Assembly: GCA_934130045.1 (NCBI GenBank)
Contig: CAKOXI010000017.1
Coordinates: 1-22,694 of the forward strand
DNA from: an uncultured Bacilli bacterium
GTDB lineage: Bacteria; Bacillota_I; Bacilli_A; RF39; UBA660
Direction of reading: 5' to 3'
DNA: 22,694 bases
A program made the translations under genes and the position numbers. How positions within the stretch are numbered: position 1 is the stretch's first letter; each line of letters opens with the position of its first letter. Below, one piece after another: positions 1 to 7,821 of this stretch. The notes beneath the pieces are model-generated. The model was not told where the DNA came from. It saw nothing but the letters and a program-made list of their open reading frames with translations, and searched no databases.

Positions 1-325
1 CAACAAATTTATTATTATTTGTTACTAATATTCTTTTAATTTGCTTTTGTTTTAAAATTTCTAGTAATTCATTAATACTTTTATTAATATTTATTGCAAT
101 AATATTTTTATTAATATATTTTTCTATCATGTCATTAGAATTACAATTATTTGTAAGAGCATTTACTACAATATCCCTATCGGTAATAACACCGATAATT
201 TTATTTTTATCACTAATTGGTAAAAATCCAATATCATATTTTTTCATTATTTCACTTACTTCTTTTATTGTATTTGTAATTTTACCTATAATAATTTTTT
301 TAGTCATTATATTTTCAATATTCAT
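1..325 (-). CDS. CBS-domain protein, 5' part (cut by window edge)
   Basis: Reading the minus strand from the ATG at 325-323 gives 108 codons open to the window edge. The product begins MNIENIMTKK and contains GVITDRDIV at about residues 45-53, a hallmark of CBS domains; a second CBS repeat seems to begin around residue 65 (DMIEKYI, then KQIKRILV and NNKFVG at the edge). Tandem CBS pairs bind adenine nucleotides and usually regulate enzymes or transporters; small stand-alone ones resemble Bacillus YhcV/YlbB-type proteins of unknown partner. A GGTGAT Shine-Dalgarno lies at 336-331, five bases before the ATG. The gene is divergent from yunB. A long frame on the opposite strand (129-443) is its antisense shadow. 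The family call is firm; the function is not known. Confidence 0.88.
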   Translation of the reverse strand, partial: MNIENIMTKKIIIGKITNTIKEVSEIMKKYDIGFLPISDKNKIIGVITDRDIVVNALTNNCNSNDMIEKYINKNIIAININKSINELLEILKQKQIKRILVTNNNKFV

Positions 326-342
326 ATTTTATCACCAGTATT

Positions 343-372
343 ATTATAAATATATTTTATTAAATTATTCAA
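343..372 (-). promoter_or_regulatory. Candidate sigma-A promoter for the CBS gene
   Basis: On the minus strand TTGAAT (372-367), an 18-base spacer and TATAAT (348-343) are seen. The predicted start near 336 falls on the GGTGAT SD, so the leader would be only about 11 nt. In a region this AT-rich, chance matches are possible. Confidence 0.45.
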
Positions 373-377
373 AATTA

Positions 378-407
378 TTGTTTATAAGAATTTATTTTTG
401 GTATAAT
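378..407 (+). promoter_or_regulatory. Candidate promoter for the yunB cluster
   Basis: TTGTTT (378-383), an 18-base spacer and a perfect TATAAT (402-407) preceded by TG one base upstream (extended -10). The predicted start near 414 gives a leader of about 60 nt to the ATG at 477. B. subtilis yunB is sigma-E controlled, but this looks like a vegetative sigma-A promoter; I see no convincing sigma-E pair at a usable distance. Confidence 0.5.
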
Positions 408-476
408 AGTAATGGATATATAAAAATAAATATAACAAAATAATTTTCATATAATTCATAATAAGGAATGAAATAT

Positions 477-1235
477 ATGAGAAAAAAAATAAGATTAAAA
501 AAAACTATTAAAAATATAAGACCAATAAACTTAATTATTATAATATTTATGTTTATTATTTTGTTTTTATTTTTAATTTTTAATTTTTTTAATAAAAAAG
601 CCTTACCTGTTATTATGGATTATGCGAATAGTCAAGTTAGAAAATTTTCCTATTTAATAATAAATAGAGCTATTTCTAAACAAATTGCTGATGATTTAAA
701 TGTTGAGGATATTTTTATTATAACCAAAGATTCTAATAATGAAATTAGAACAATTGATTTTGATCCTATCATTGTAAATAAAACACTTAATAAAATAGTA
801 AATACTATACAACTAAATTTAAAATATTTAGAAGAAGGTAAATTAGATTTAATAGAATTACCAGATAATGTACTAATAGATTATGATAAAGAAAAATTAT
901 CAAAAGGTATAATCTATGAAATACCAAGTGGAGTAATATTTAATAATTCATTTTTAGCAAATATTGGACCAAAAATTCCCGTTAAACTTAGTTTAGTAGG
1001 CGATGTTATTAGTAATGTTAATACTAAAGTTACTAATTATGGTATTAATAATGCTTTAATTGAAGTAAGCGTTTATATACAAATAGAGGCAAAAGTAATT
1101 TTACCATTTATTACAGATACAATTATGGTAGAAACTGATATACCAGTTGCAATGAAATTAATACAAGGCGTTGTACCAGATTATTTATTTGGAGGACTAA
1201 GTAATAGTTCAATACCACTAACAACTCCAAATTAG
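477..1235 (+). CDS. yunB: Sporulation protein YunB
   Basis: A 252-residue protein, close to the 254 of B. subtilis YunB. After a basic N-terminus there is one membrane segment (about residues 16-39), then an extracytoplasmic domain. The conserved core GPKIPVKLSLVGDV, followed by YGINNALIEVSVYIQIEAKV, matches the family well. YunB is a sporulation protein made in the mother cell in Bacillus; its loss affects spore formation and its biochemical role is unknown. Start choice: an ATG also exists at 468, but the AAGGA at 463-467 abuts it, whereas it sits nine bases before the ATG at 477, which I prefer. The gene is first in a cluster with a putative glycoside hydrolase and yutD; in B. subtilis yunB and yutD are also near neighbours. 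The family assignment is strong; the sporulation role here is inferred from it. Confidence 0.88.
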   Translation: MRKKIRLKKTIKNIRPINLIIIIFMFIILFLFLIFNFFNKKALPVIMDYANSQVRKFSYLIINRAISKQIADDLNVEDIFIITKDSNNEIRTIDFDPIIVNKTLNKIVNTIQLNLKYLEEGKLDLIELPDNVLIDYDKEKLSKGIIYEIPSGVIFNNSFLANIGPKIPVKLSLVGDVISNVNTKVTNYGINNALIEVSVYIQIEAKVILPFITDTIMVETDIPVAMKLIQGVVPDYLFGGLSNSSIPLTTPN

Positions 1236-1251
1236 AAAAGTAGTGATTTAT

Positions 1252-2940
1252 GTGAAAAAATTTATAGTATCGTTTATTTTAATAATTGTGGCAATATCAT
1301 TTATAAGCATATTTTTATTTAAAGATAAAATTTTTAAAAAAAATATAGAAATTATTAATGAATTAGATATGTATGTATCAAGTTCTAATTTATCTATAGA
1401 TTTATATAATTTAGATTATACAAAAAATACAACAATAACAAGAGGTAGTAAAGTAAAAGCTTATGAAAAAGATATAATAGATGAAAATAATGAAGAAAAT
1501 ATATATTGGAAAATTTTATATAATGATACTGAATATTTAATTTTAAAAAATAACTTGGTTAATAATATAGAATCGTGTGTTTTAGAAACTGAAAAATATG
1601 TTAGAACTCCAGTTTCTATATATGAAACAGGTGATGGGGTAGAATTATTAGGATTTATACCTAAGGGTGAAAAATTAGAAATAATAGGTTTTGATAAAAT
1701 TCTTGAAGATGGAAATGTATCTAAATATAAAATAAAATATAATGATATTATAGGTTATGTATATTCTAAATATCTAACTGATACTTATTTAGAAGCTATA
1801 AAAAATTATGATTCAGAAGGAATATATCAAGTGCATTTACAAAGAGAGGACATATATGGTGGTGGATCTGGTGGCAATTTAGATTATTATCCTTATGAAA
1901 AACCAGTTTTTGAAAATAATATAATGCCACAAGAGGTAAGAAGTTTATATTTAAATAGCGGCGTTATAAATGATGTAGATTCATATATAGCTTTAGCTAA
2001 AGAGAGCAATATCAATGCTTTTGTAGTTGATATAAAAGATAGTGGTGCTCCAGGATATGCATCAAAAGTAATGGAAGAATTATCTAAAACTAATTATAGT
2101 CATGCGATTAATTCTATGGAAAATTATAGAAACGCTATAAAAAAATTAAAAGATAATGGTTTTTATGTTATAGGAAGAATTACTGTATTTAAGGATCATT
2201 ATTTTGCTCAAGATCATCCTGAGTATGCAATAGTAAATAGTTATAGTGGTAGCTTGTTTTCACATAATGGTTCATATTGGCCAAGTGCTTATCAGAGAAA
2301 AGTATGGGAATTTAATGTGAAACTTGCTCGTGAAGCTGTTATAGAAATGGGATTTAATGAAATTCAATTTGATTATGTTAGATTTCCAGATAGAACTTAT
2401 AAATTAGAAAATAATGGGACTATGAATATGAGAAATACCTATGGTGAAGAAAAAGCACAAGCTATTCAAAGATTTTTAATGTATGCCTGTGATGAAATTC
2501 ATTCTGTTGGTGCTTATGTATCGGCTGACGTTTTTGGTGAATCAGCTTATACATATGTTGCAGCTTATGGACAGTACTGGCCAGCTATTTCTAATGTTGT
2601 AGATGTAATTAGTGCTATGCCTTATCCAGATCACTTTAATGCTCATGATTTTGGTATAAGTGAAATTGTTTGGACTGTTCCGTACAAGCTTATGAATACA
2701 TGGGGAACATATGCTAAAAATAGACAACAAGAAATACCAACTCCAGCAATTGTTAGAACTTGGTTACAATGTTATGATACAATTAAAGAGCCATACATAA
2801 TTTATGATTCAAATAAAGTGTCTGATCAAATAAAAGGACTTTATGATGCAGGGCTTAATGGTGGATATATGACTTGGAATTCAGGATCAAGTTTGGTAAA
2901 ATATAAGTATATTGCGCCAGCATTTAAAAAGGAGTATTAA
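1252..2940 (+). CDS. Membrane-anchored SH3-like / DUF4015 putative glycoside hydrolase
   Basis: About 562 residues. An N-terminal hydrophobic segment (residues about 4-23) is a signal anchor, so the rest is probably outside the membrane. Residues about 115-175 (VRTPVSIYETGDGVELLGFIP through GYVYSKYL) resemble a bacterial SH3 wall-binding domain. Residues about 225-560 match the DUF4015 (PF13200) TIM-barrel family related to GH13: strands NAFVVDIKDSG, FYVIGRI, EIQFDYVRFPD and YVSADVFGE, ending with GGYMTWNSGS. The acidic residues in DIKD, QFDYVRFPD and SADVFGE are the likely active-site set. Substrate unknown; a wall, spore or capsule glycan is an inference. GTG starts are possible at 1243 and 1252; I take 1252 because the AGTAGTGAT motif then has the spacing used by neighbouring genes. 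It begins 16 bases after yunB and is probably cotranscribed. Confidence 0.8.
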   Translation: MKKFIVSFILIIVAISFISIFLFKDKIFKKNIEIINELDMYVSSSNLSIDLYNLDYTKNTTITRGSKVKAYEKDIIDENNEENIYWKILYNDTEYLILKNNLVNNIESCVLETEKYVRTPVSIYETGDGVELLGFIPKGEKLEIIGFDKILEDGNVSKYKIKYNDIIGYVYSKYLTDTYLEAIKNYDSEGIYQVHLQREDIYGGGSGGNLDYYPYEKPVFENNIMPQEVRSLYLNSGVINDVDSYIALAKESNINAFVVDIKDSGAPGYASKVMEELSKTNYSHAINSMENYRNAIKKLKDNGFYVIGRITVFKDHYFAQDHPEYAIVNSYSGSLFSHNGSYWPSAYQRKVWEFNVKLAREAVIEMGFNEIQFDYVRFPDRTYKLENNGTMNMRNTYGEEKAQAIQRFLMYACDEIHSVGAYVSADVFGESAYTYVAAYGQYWPAISNVVDVISAMPYPDHFNAHDFGISEIVWTVPYKLMNTWGTYAKNRQQEIPTPAIVRTWLQCYDTIKEPYIIYDSNKVSDQIKGLYDAGLNGGYMTWNSGSSLVKYKYIAPAFKKEY

Positions 2941-2941
2941 A

Positions 2942-3226
2942 ATGAATATATATTTTTTTGATAATATTAAATATAAATTAATAAAAAATTATAAAGATGG
3001 TTTCAATAAAGAATTAGTCTTAGAAAAATATACTGATTATTTTTATGATTATGATTATATAATAGGTGATTGGGCATATGGTAAATTAAGATTAAAGGGA
3101 TTTTATAAAAATAGTAATAAAAATTGTAAAGATTTAAATAATTTTGATTATTATGAAAATTATATTAAAAATTTTTGTGCTTATGAATGTAAATATTTTA
3201 TTTTAGAAAAATTAAATAAAGAATAG
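2942..3226 (+). CDS. yutD: YutD-like protein (DUF1027)
   Basis: A 94-residue cytosolic protein. The core YDYIIGDWAYGKLRLKGFY is diagnostic of the YutD family, followed by a C-terminal Cys-containing stretch (CAYECKYFIL) matching the family's CNFGCAYFVL-like end. Function is not established. The frame is open further upstream (to 2912), but AAGGAG at 2929-2934 precisely serves the ATG at 2942, one base after the preceding stop, so this start is well supported. In B. subtilis yutD lies close to yunB, so this three-gene group keeps part of an old neighbourhood. The gene ends just before the bidirectional hairpin shared with rnjA. Confidence 0.88.
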   Translation: MNIYFFDNIKYKLIKNYKDGFNKELVLEKYTDYFYDYDYIIGDWAYGKLRLKGFYKNSNKNCKDLNNFDYYENYIKNFCAYECKYFILEKLNKE

Positions 3227-3236
3227 AATAGATAAC

Positions 3237-3271
3237 AAAAAATACTAAGAATTAACCTTAGTATTTTTTTT
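3237..3271. terminator. Bidirectional terminator between yutD and rnjA
   Basis: A perfect 13-bp inverted repeat, AAAAAATACTAAG (3237-3249) and its complement at 3257-3269, with a 7-base loop. A-runs and T-runs on opposite sides let it act on both strands. The hairpin includes the rnjA stop codon (3247-3245), so the last rnjA codons are part of the stem. Confidence 0.9.
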
Positions 3272-4933
3272 GATATCCATAATAACAGGTAAAATAATTG
3301 GTTTTCTTCCTGTTTTTTCGAAAATGTAACTTGATAATTGTAAAATTATTTCATTTTTTATATCTGAATAATTTACTTGATTCCTTAATTTAGAATTAAT
3401 AGCGTTTCTGCTTACTTCTTCTAATTTTTTTAGTAATTCTTCATTTTCATTTACTAATACAAAACCTCTAGTTGTTATATTAATATTACCTAACAATTTA
3501 TTATTAGCTGTATCTATATTTGAAATAACAACAACTATTCCATCATTAGACATTACTTTTCTATCTCTAATAACTGCGCCACTTACATCACCAATTCTAT
3601 TACCATCAACATATATGTCATTGGCTTGGATAGAACCTGCTAATGTAGCAACACCGTTTTTAATAGATACTATATCACCATTACCACAAACAAAGGTATT
3701 CTCTTTAGGAATATCACAGTCTATGGCGATATCAGCATGACTTTTAAGCATTCTATATTCACCATGATATGGCATAAAATATTTAGGATTAATAAGTCTA
3801 ATCATTAATTTTAATTCTTCTTTATTACCATGTCCAGATGTATGTATATCACTTAATGATGTATTAGTATATACTTCAACACCTTTTAAATATAATTTAT
3901 TTATTGTTCTTGAAATACTTAAGGCATTTCCTGGAATAGCTGAAGATGAGAAAACTACTACATCATCTTCTTGTAATTTAATTTGTTTATGGTTACCATT
4001 TGCAATTCTAGTTAGAGCTGCAAGTGGTTCACCTTGACTACCAGTACATAATATGCAAACCTTATTAGGTGGAAGTTTTTTACTTTCTTCTGGTGTAATA
4101 AAAATATCCTTATGTTTTATATATCCACCTTCTATTGAAATTTCAATATTTGTTTCCATACTTCTTCCAAATGTAACAATTTTTCTATCATTTCTTTTAC
4201 AAGTATCTACAATGTGTTTTAATCTATATATGTTAGATGCAAATGTAGCAATTATAATTCTTCCTTTATGTCTTAAAAATATTTCGCTTAAGGCTTCATC
4301 AACTTTAGATTCACTTACAGACATTCCCTCATTTAGAGCATTTGTACTATCACTTAAAAGTAATGTAACTCCACGTGATCCTATTTCAGCCATTTTGTGT
4401 AAATTAGCAACAGGTCCTATTGGGGTAAAATCAAATTTAAAATCCCCGGTAGCAACAATAATTCCATTTGGTGTTGTAACACAAATTCCGTGTGAATCAG
4501 GAATAGAGTGAGTAGTTCTAAAAAATTCTACTTGAATATTTTTAAATTTAACAATTGTTTTTTCCGTAAATATAAATAAATTTTTATATTGGATATTTTT
4601 ATCTTCTAGTTTCTTTTTTATTAATCCAACTGCTTGATTAGGTGCATATATTGCAGGAATATTTACCGTTTGTAATAGGTATGGAATTCCTCCTATATGG
4701 TCCTCATGTCCATGTGTAATAAATAAAGCTTTAATTTTGCTTTCGTTTTTTTTAAGGAAGGTGTAGTCAGGAATGACATAGTCAACTCCCATTAAATCAC
4801 CTTCTGGAAAAGTAATACCCGCATCAATAATTACAATTTCGTTATTATGCATTATACAATACATATTTTTTCCGACTTCACCAAGTCCACCAAGGGCAAA
4901 TACTTTAGTGTCATCGTTATTAAAAAATTTCAT
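3245..4933 (-). CDS. rnjA: Ribonuclease J1-like exo/endoribonuclease
   Basis: A 562-residue metallo-beta-lactamase/beta-CASP RNase, near the 555 of B. subtilis RNase J1 and colinear with it throughout. It starts FALGGLGEVGKNMY and carries the metal motif THGHEDHIGG (H74, H76, D78, H79), the HSIPDSHG and GDFKFDFTP motifs, ILCTGSQGEP, a late HTSGHG and MPYHGEYR. RNase J removes 5'-monophosphate ends processively and cuts internally, and is central to mRNA turnover and 16S maturation in Bacilli. The end, KTGRKPIILPVIMDI, matches J1 rather than J2. An AAGGAG site lies just before the ATG, with a good divergent promoter upstream. It is transcribed alone on the minus strand and stops within a bidirectional terminator. 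Confidence 0.95.
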   Translation of the reverse strand: MKFFNNDDTKVFALGGLGEVGKNMYCIMHNNEIVIIDAGITFPEGDLMGVDYVIPDYTFLKKNESKIKALFITHGHEDHIGGIPYLLQTVNIPAIYAPNQAVGLIKKKLEDKNIQYKNLFIFTEKTIVKFKNIQVEFFRTTHSIPDSHGICVTTPNGIIVATGDFKFDFTPIGPVANLHKMAEIGSRGVTLLLSDSTNALNEGMSVSESKVDEALSEIFLRHKGRIIIATFASNIYRLKHIVDTCKRNDRKIVTFGRSMETNIEISIEGGYIKHKDIFITPEESKKLPPNKVCILCTGSQGEPLAALTRIANGNHKQIKLQEDDVVVFSSSAIPGNALSISRTINKLYLKGVEVYTNTSLSDIHTSGHGNKEELKLMIRLINPKYFMPYHGEYRMLKSHADIAIDCDIPKENTFVCGNGDIVSIKNGVATLAGSIQANDIYVDGNRIGDVSGAVIRDRKVMSNDGIVVVISNIDTANNKLLGNINITTRGFVLVNENEELLKKLEEVSRNAINSKLRNQVNYSDIKNEIILQLSSYIFEKTGRKPIILPVIMDIKKNTKVNS

Positions 4934-4970
4934 AAAAACTCCTTTCTTTTTCTTGAAATCTAACTATATA

Positions 4971-4999
4971 ATTATATCTTTTTTTTTTATATTTGTCTA
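4971..4999 (-). promoter_or_regulatory. Promoter for rnjA
   Basis: On the minus strand: TAGACA (4999-4994), a 17-base A-rich spacer and a perfect TATAAT (4976-4971). It lies about 40 bases upstream of the ATG at 4933 and is back to back with the trhP1 promoter. Confidence 0.7.
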
Positions 5000-5054
5000 G
5001 TCTAATATTTTTTATTAAAACACGACTATTTAACTCATAATCTATTAATTAAAT

Positions 5055-5083
5055 TTGAGTTTTAAAAAATTCTATGTTATACT
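5055..5083 (+). promoter_or_regulatory. Promoter for the U32 gene pair
   Basis: TTGAGT (5055-5060), a 17-base spacer and TATACT (5078-5083), preceded by TG to give an extended -10. The predicted start near 5090 is at the very edge of the GGAGTGAG SD (5091-5098), so the leader is only about 12 nt. Confidence 0.7.
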
Positions 5084-5101
5084 ACCAACTGGAGTGAGAT
5101 T

Positions 5102-5971
5102 ATGAGTAAAAATTTAATAATTCCAAAATCATTTAGTGAGTTAACTAAACTTATTGATATAGTAGATGGTTTTATAATTGGCATAAAAGATTTAAGTGTT
5201 AATTTACCAACTTTTTTTAGTATTAATGAAGTAGAAAAAATAGTAAATTTATGTAATGATAAAAAAAGGGAAATTTTTATAAGTATTAATAAGAATATGC
5301 ATAATAGTGATATCGATTTATTAAAAAATACTTTAATAAATCTTTCTAAATTAAATATAGGCGGAATAATGTTTTATGATATTTCAGTATTAAATATAAA
5401 TAAAGAATTAAATCTTAATTTGAATTTAATTTGGAATCAAGAGCATTTAGTAACAAATTATAATACTATTAATTTTTATAGATTACTTGGTGTAGATGGT
5501 GCTTATTTATCAAGTGAATTATCTTTAGAAGAAATAAAAAAAATTAGAAATAATACAAATTGTTCATTATTTATAAATGTATTTGGATATATTCCTATGT
5601 TTACATCTAAAAGACCACTTGTAAACAATTATTTAAAGACATTTGATTTGAAAGATAATTCTAAAATAAATTATTTACAAAAAGAAAATAATTTATACCC
5701 TATTGTTAGTGAGGGTATAACTACAATTTATTCTAGTAAAATATGTTCTTATATTCTTGAAATGCCATATTTTAAAGATAATTTTGAATATTTGATTTTT
5801 AACTCATTTAATATAGAAGATTCAGATTTAGAAAAAGTTATTGAAATATATAATAATTTAAAAAATAATTGTAAAGAGAATTTTAATAAATTAAATTTAT
5901 TACTTAATTATAATTGTGATACAGGATTTTTATATAAAGAAACGGTTTATAAGGTGAAGAAAAATGGATAG
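5102..5971 (+). CDS. U32-family protein, TrhP1/YrrN-like
   Basis: A 289-residue protein colinear with the shorter of the paired U32 proteins of Bacilli (B. subtilis YrrN, TrhP1, about 310 residues). It keeps the TIM-barrel half (IGGIMFYDISVL, NLIWNQEHLVTNYNTINFYRLLGVDGAYLSSELSLEEI) and LFINVFGYIPMFTSKRPLVNNY, which takes the place of the Cys-bearing signature of the longer partner. Despite the peptidase family name, TrhP proteins form 5-hydroxyuridine at the tRNA wobble position from a prephenate-dependent route, and the short paralogue is presumed to work with the long one. It overlaps the next gene by 8 bases, implying translational coupling. I infer the TrhP role from pairing and position upstream of greA; sequence divergence is considerable. 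Confidence 0.75.
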   Translation: MSKNLIIPKSFSELTKLIDIVDGFIIGIKDLSVNLPTFFSINEVEKIVNLCNDKKREIFISINKNMHNSDIDLLKNTLINLSKLNIGGIMFYDISVLNINKELNLNLNLIWNQEHLVTNYNTINFYRLLGVDGAYLSSELSLEEIKKIRNNTNCSLFINVFGYIPMFTSKRPLVNNYLKTFDLKDNSKINYLQKENNLYPIVSEGITTIYSSKICSYILEMPYFKDNFEYLIFNSFNIEDSDLEKVIEIYNNLKNNCKENFNKLNLLLNYNCDTGFLYKETVYKVKKNG

Positions 5972-7166
5972 AAAAAAGCCAGAATTATTAGCTCCAGCAG
6001 GTGATTTAGAAAGACTTAAAATCGCACTTTTATATGGTGCAGATGCGGTTTATGTTGGCGGTGAGATGTTTAGTTTAAGAGCAAATGCGATAAATTTTAC
6101 TTTGGAAGAATTAAATGATGGTGTTAATTTTGCTCATAATTTATCAAAAAAAGTTTATGTTACTGTCAATATTGCTTTTCATAATGATGAAACAGATAAA
6201 ATTCTTGAATATTTAAAGGAATTAGAAAAAATAAACATAGACGCTATAATTGTAAGCGATCCTTATGTTGCAGGACTGGCAATAGATAAAACTAATCTAG
6301 AAGTTCATTTGTCAACTCAACAATCAACACTAAATTATGAAGCAGTAAAATTTTTTAAAGAGTTAGGAATAAAAAGAATTGTTTTAGCTAGGGAATCAAC
6401 TAAAGAGGATATTAAGCTTATAAAAGATAAAGTTGATATAGAACTAGAGTGTTTTATACATGGAGCAATGTGTGCGTCATATAGTGGTAGATGTGTATTA
6501 TCAAATTTTTTAACGGCTAGGGATTCAAACCGAGGAGGATGTAGTCAAATATGTCGCTGGGATTTTGAATTACTTGATGAAAATAAAAATTTAATTAAGG
6601 GAGAAAAAGATTTTACCCTTTGTACTAAGGATTTATCGCTTTTAAAATATATTCCAGATTTAATAAATTTAAATGTTGATTCATTCAAAATAGAAGGAAG
6701 AATGCGTTCAACTTATTACATTGCTACTGTTGTAAATATATATAGGAAAGCAATAGATGAATACTTTGAAAATGATGAAGAGTACAAATATAATAAAAAT
6801 TATGAAAAGATTTTACGCAATTGCGCAAATAGAGATTCAGTTCCTCAATTTTTTGATGGTTCATTTGATGAAAAATGTCAATATTATAATGGGAGAGTAG
6901 AAGTTTCTAATCAAGATTTTTTAGGAATAGTTTTAGATTATGATGAGAAAAATAAATTAATGACTGTAGAACAAAGAAACTATTTTAAAAAAGGTGATAT
7001 TGTAGAAATTTTTGGACCAAAATTAGACACATTTGATTTTAAATTAGAAAAAATATATGATGAAAATAATGATTTAATTGATATAGTAAGACATCCTAAA
7101 CAAATTGTTAAAATAAAGATTGATAAAAAAGTAAATAAATTTGATATGATTAGAATAAAACGATAA
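5964..7166 (+). CDS. U32-family tRNA hydroxylation protein, TrhP2/YrrO-like
   Basis: A 400-residue U32 protein starting KPELLAPAGDLERLKIAL, the standard family opening. The signature at residues about 163-198 includes MCASYSGRC and NRGGCSQICRW. Conserved cysteines at 163, 170, 177, 193, 197 and 220 include the probable [4Fe-4S] ligands known from other U32 proteins (UbiU/UbiV, TrhP, RlhA). The C-terminal domain (from about 310; FLGIVLDYDEKNKLMTVEQR) is the small barrel found in YrrO/YegQ-type proteins. Likely role: formation of 5-hydroxyuridine at tRNA position 34 with the upstream partner. In B. subtilis the order is yrrN-yrrO-udk-greA; here udk is absent and greA follows 158 bases on with its own promoter. 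Confidence 0.85.
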   Translation: MDRKKPELLAPAGDLERLKIALLYGADAVYVGGEMFSLRANAINFTLEELNDGVNFAHNLSKKVYVTVNIAFHNDETDKILEYLKELEKINIDAIIVSDPYVAGLAIDKTNLEVHLSTQQSTLNYEAVKFFKELGIKRIVLARESTKEDIKLIKDKVDIELECFIHGAMCASYSGRCVLSNFLTARDSNRGGCSQICRWDFELLDENKNLIKGEKDFTLCTKDLSLLKYIPDLINLNVDSFKIEGRMRSTYYIATVVNIYRKAIDEYFENDEEYKYNKNYEKILRNCANRDSVPQFFDGSFDEKCQYYNGRVEVSNQDFLGIVLDYDEKNKLMTVEQRNYFKKGDIVEIFGPKLDTFDFKLEKIYDENNDLIDIVRHPKQIVKIKIDKKVNKFDMIRIKR

Positions 7167-7239
7167 TTTTTAATCATTAAATATAAAAATATGAATATAA
7201 TATTGAGTATGAAATGGTATAAATTTTGATTTAAAATTG

Positions 7240-7268
7240 TTGACAAAATTTTAAATACGTAGTATCAT
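7240..7268 (+). promoter_or_regulatory. Promoter for greA
   Basis: A perfect TTGACA (7240-7245), a 17-base spacer and TATCAT (7263-7268). The expected start near 7275 leaves a leader of about 50 nt before the ATG at 7325. Confidence 0.75.
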
Positions 7269-7324
7269 TTTGTAGACTTAATTAATTACTAAATTATGTT
7301 AAGAAAAATATGAGGTGAATATAA

Positions 7325-7795
7325 ATGTCAAATACAAAAGAAATATACTTAACAGAAGCTGGTTTAGAGGAAATGAAAAAGGAACTTGATTTTTTAAAAT
7401 TAGAAAAAAGACCAGAAGTTATTGCTGCTTTAAAGGATGCAAGAGCACTAGGTGATCTAAGTGAAAATGCAGAATATGATGCAGCTAGAAATGAACAAGC
7501 ACATGTTGAAGGAAGAATTGCTGAACTTGAAAAAATGATTGAAAATGCTATTGTTATTAAAGATGTAAAAACTGATAAGGTTTCAATTGGAACAACAGTA
7601 ACAATAAAATATGTTGACGATGATGAAGAAGAAGTATATTCAATTGTTGGTAGTAAAGAAGCAGATCCTTTTGAAAATAAAATTTCTAATGAATCACCAA
7701 TTGCTAAAGCTATCATAGGACTTTCTGTAGGTGATAAAGTTACAGTAGATAGTCCAAATGGCAAATATGACGTCGAAATTATGAAAATCGCATAA
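7325..7795 (+). CDS. greA: Transcription elongation factor GreA
   Basis: A 156-residue protein of normal GreA length. The N-terminal coiled coil has the conserved YLTEAGLEEMKKEL, RPEVIAALKDARALGDLSENAEYDAARNEQA and ARIAELE-like segments; the acidic tip that reaches the RNA polymerase active site is in DLSENAEYDAA. The C-terminal FKBP-like half includes IVGSKEADPFENKISNESPIAKAIIG and ends PNGKYDVEIMKI. GreA stimulates cleavage of backtracked transcripts. A GAGGTGA SD precedes the ATG. The gene is followed by a hairpin terminator that includes its stop codon. Confidence 0.96.
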   Translation: MSNTKEIYLTEAGLEEMKKELDFLKLEKRPEVIAALKDARALGDLSENAEYDAARNEQAHVEGRIAELEKMIENAIVIKDVKTDKVSIGTTVTIKYVDDDEEEVYSIVGSKEADPFENKISNESPIAKAIIGLSVGDKVTVDSPNGKYDVEIMKIA

Positions 7796-7812
7796 GTATA
7801 TATGCGTTTTTT
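7789..7812 (+). terminator. Intrinsic terminator overlapping the greA stop
   Basis: CGCATA (7789-7794) and TATGCG (7801-7806) form a 6-bp stem with a 6-base loop, followed by six T. The first arm contains the first two bases of the greA stop codon (7793-7795). The stem is short, so read-through into folA is likely. Confidence 0.7.
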
Positions 7813-7821
7813 GATAAAAAA

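Noticed and set aside
129..443. Plus-strand open frame for a hydrophobic 104-residue protein
   Set aside because: It has no SD and is low-complexity Ile/Phe/Tyr; the opposite strand encodes a recognisable CBS-domain protein over most of it.
448..455. CATATAAT as a sigma-E -10 box for yunB
   Set aside because: A start from it would fall at the SD, and no sigma-E -35 is evident; the TATAAT at 402-407 fits better.
4053..4511. Plus-strand open frame inside rnjA
   Set aside because: Antisense to a well-conserved RNase J catalytic region; no SD and no recognisable product.
7294..7764. Minus-strand Ser-rich frame opposite greA
   Set aside because: Complement of greA codons (Glu/Lys codons read as Ser/Phe/Leu); greA is unmistakable.
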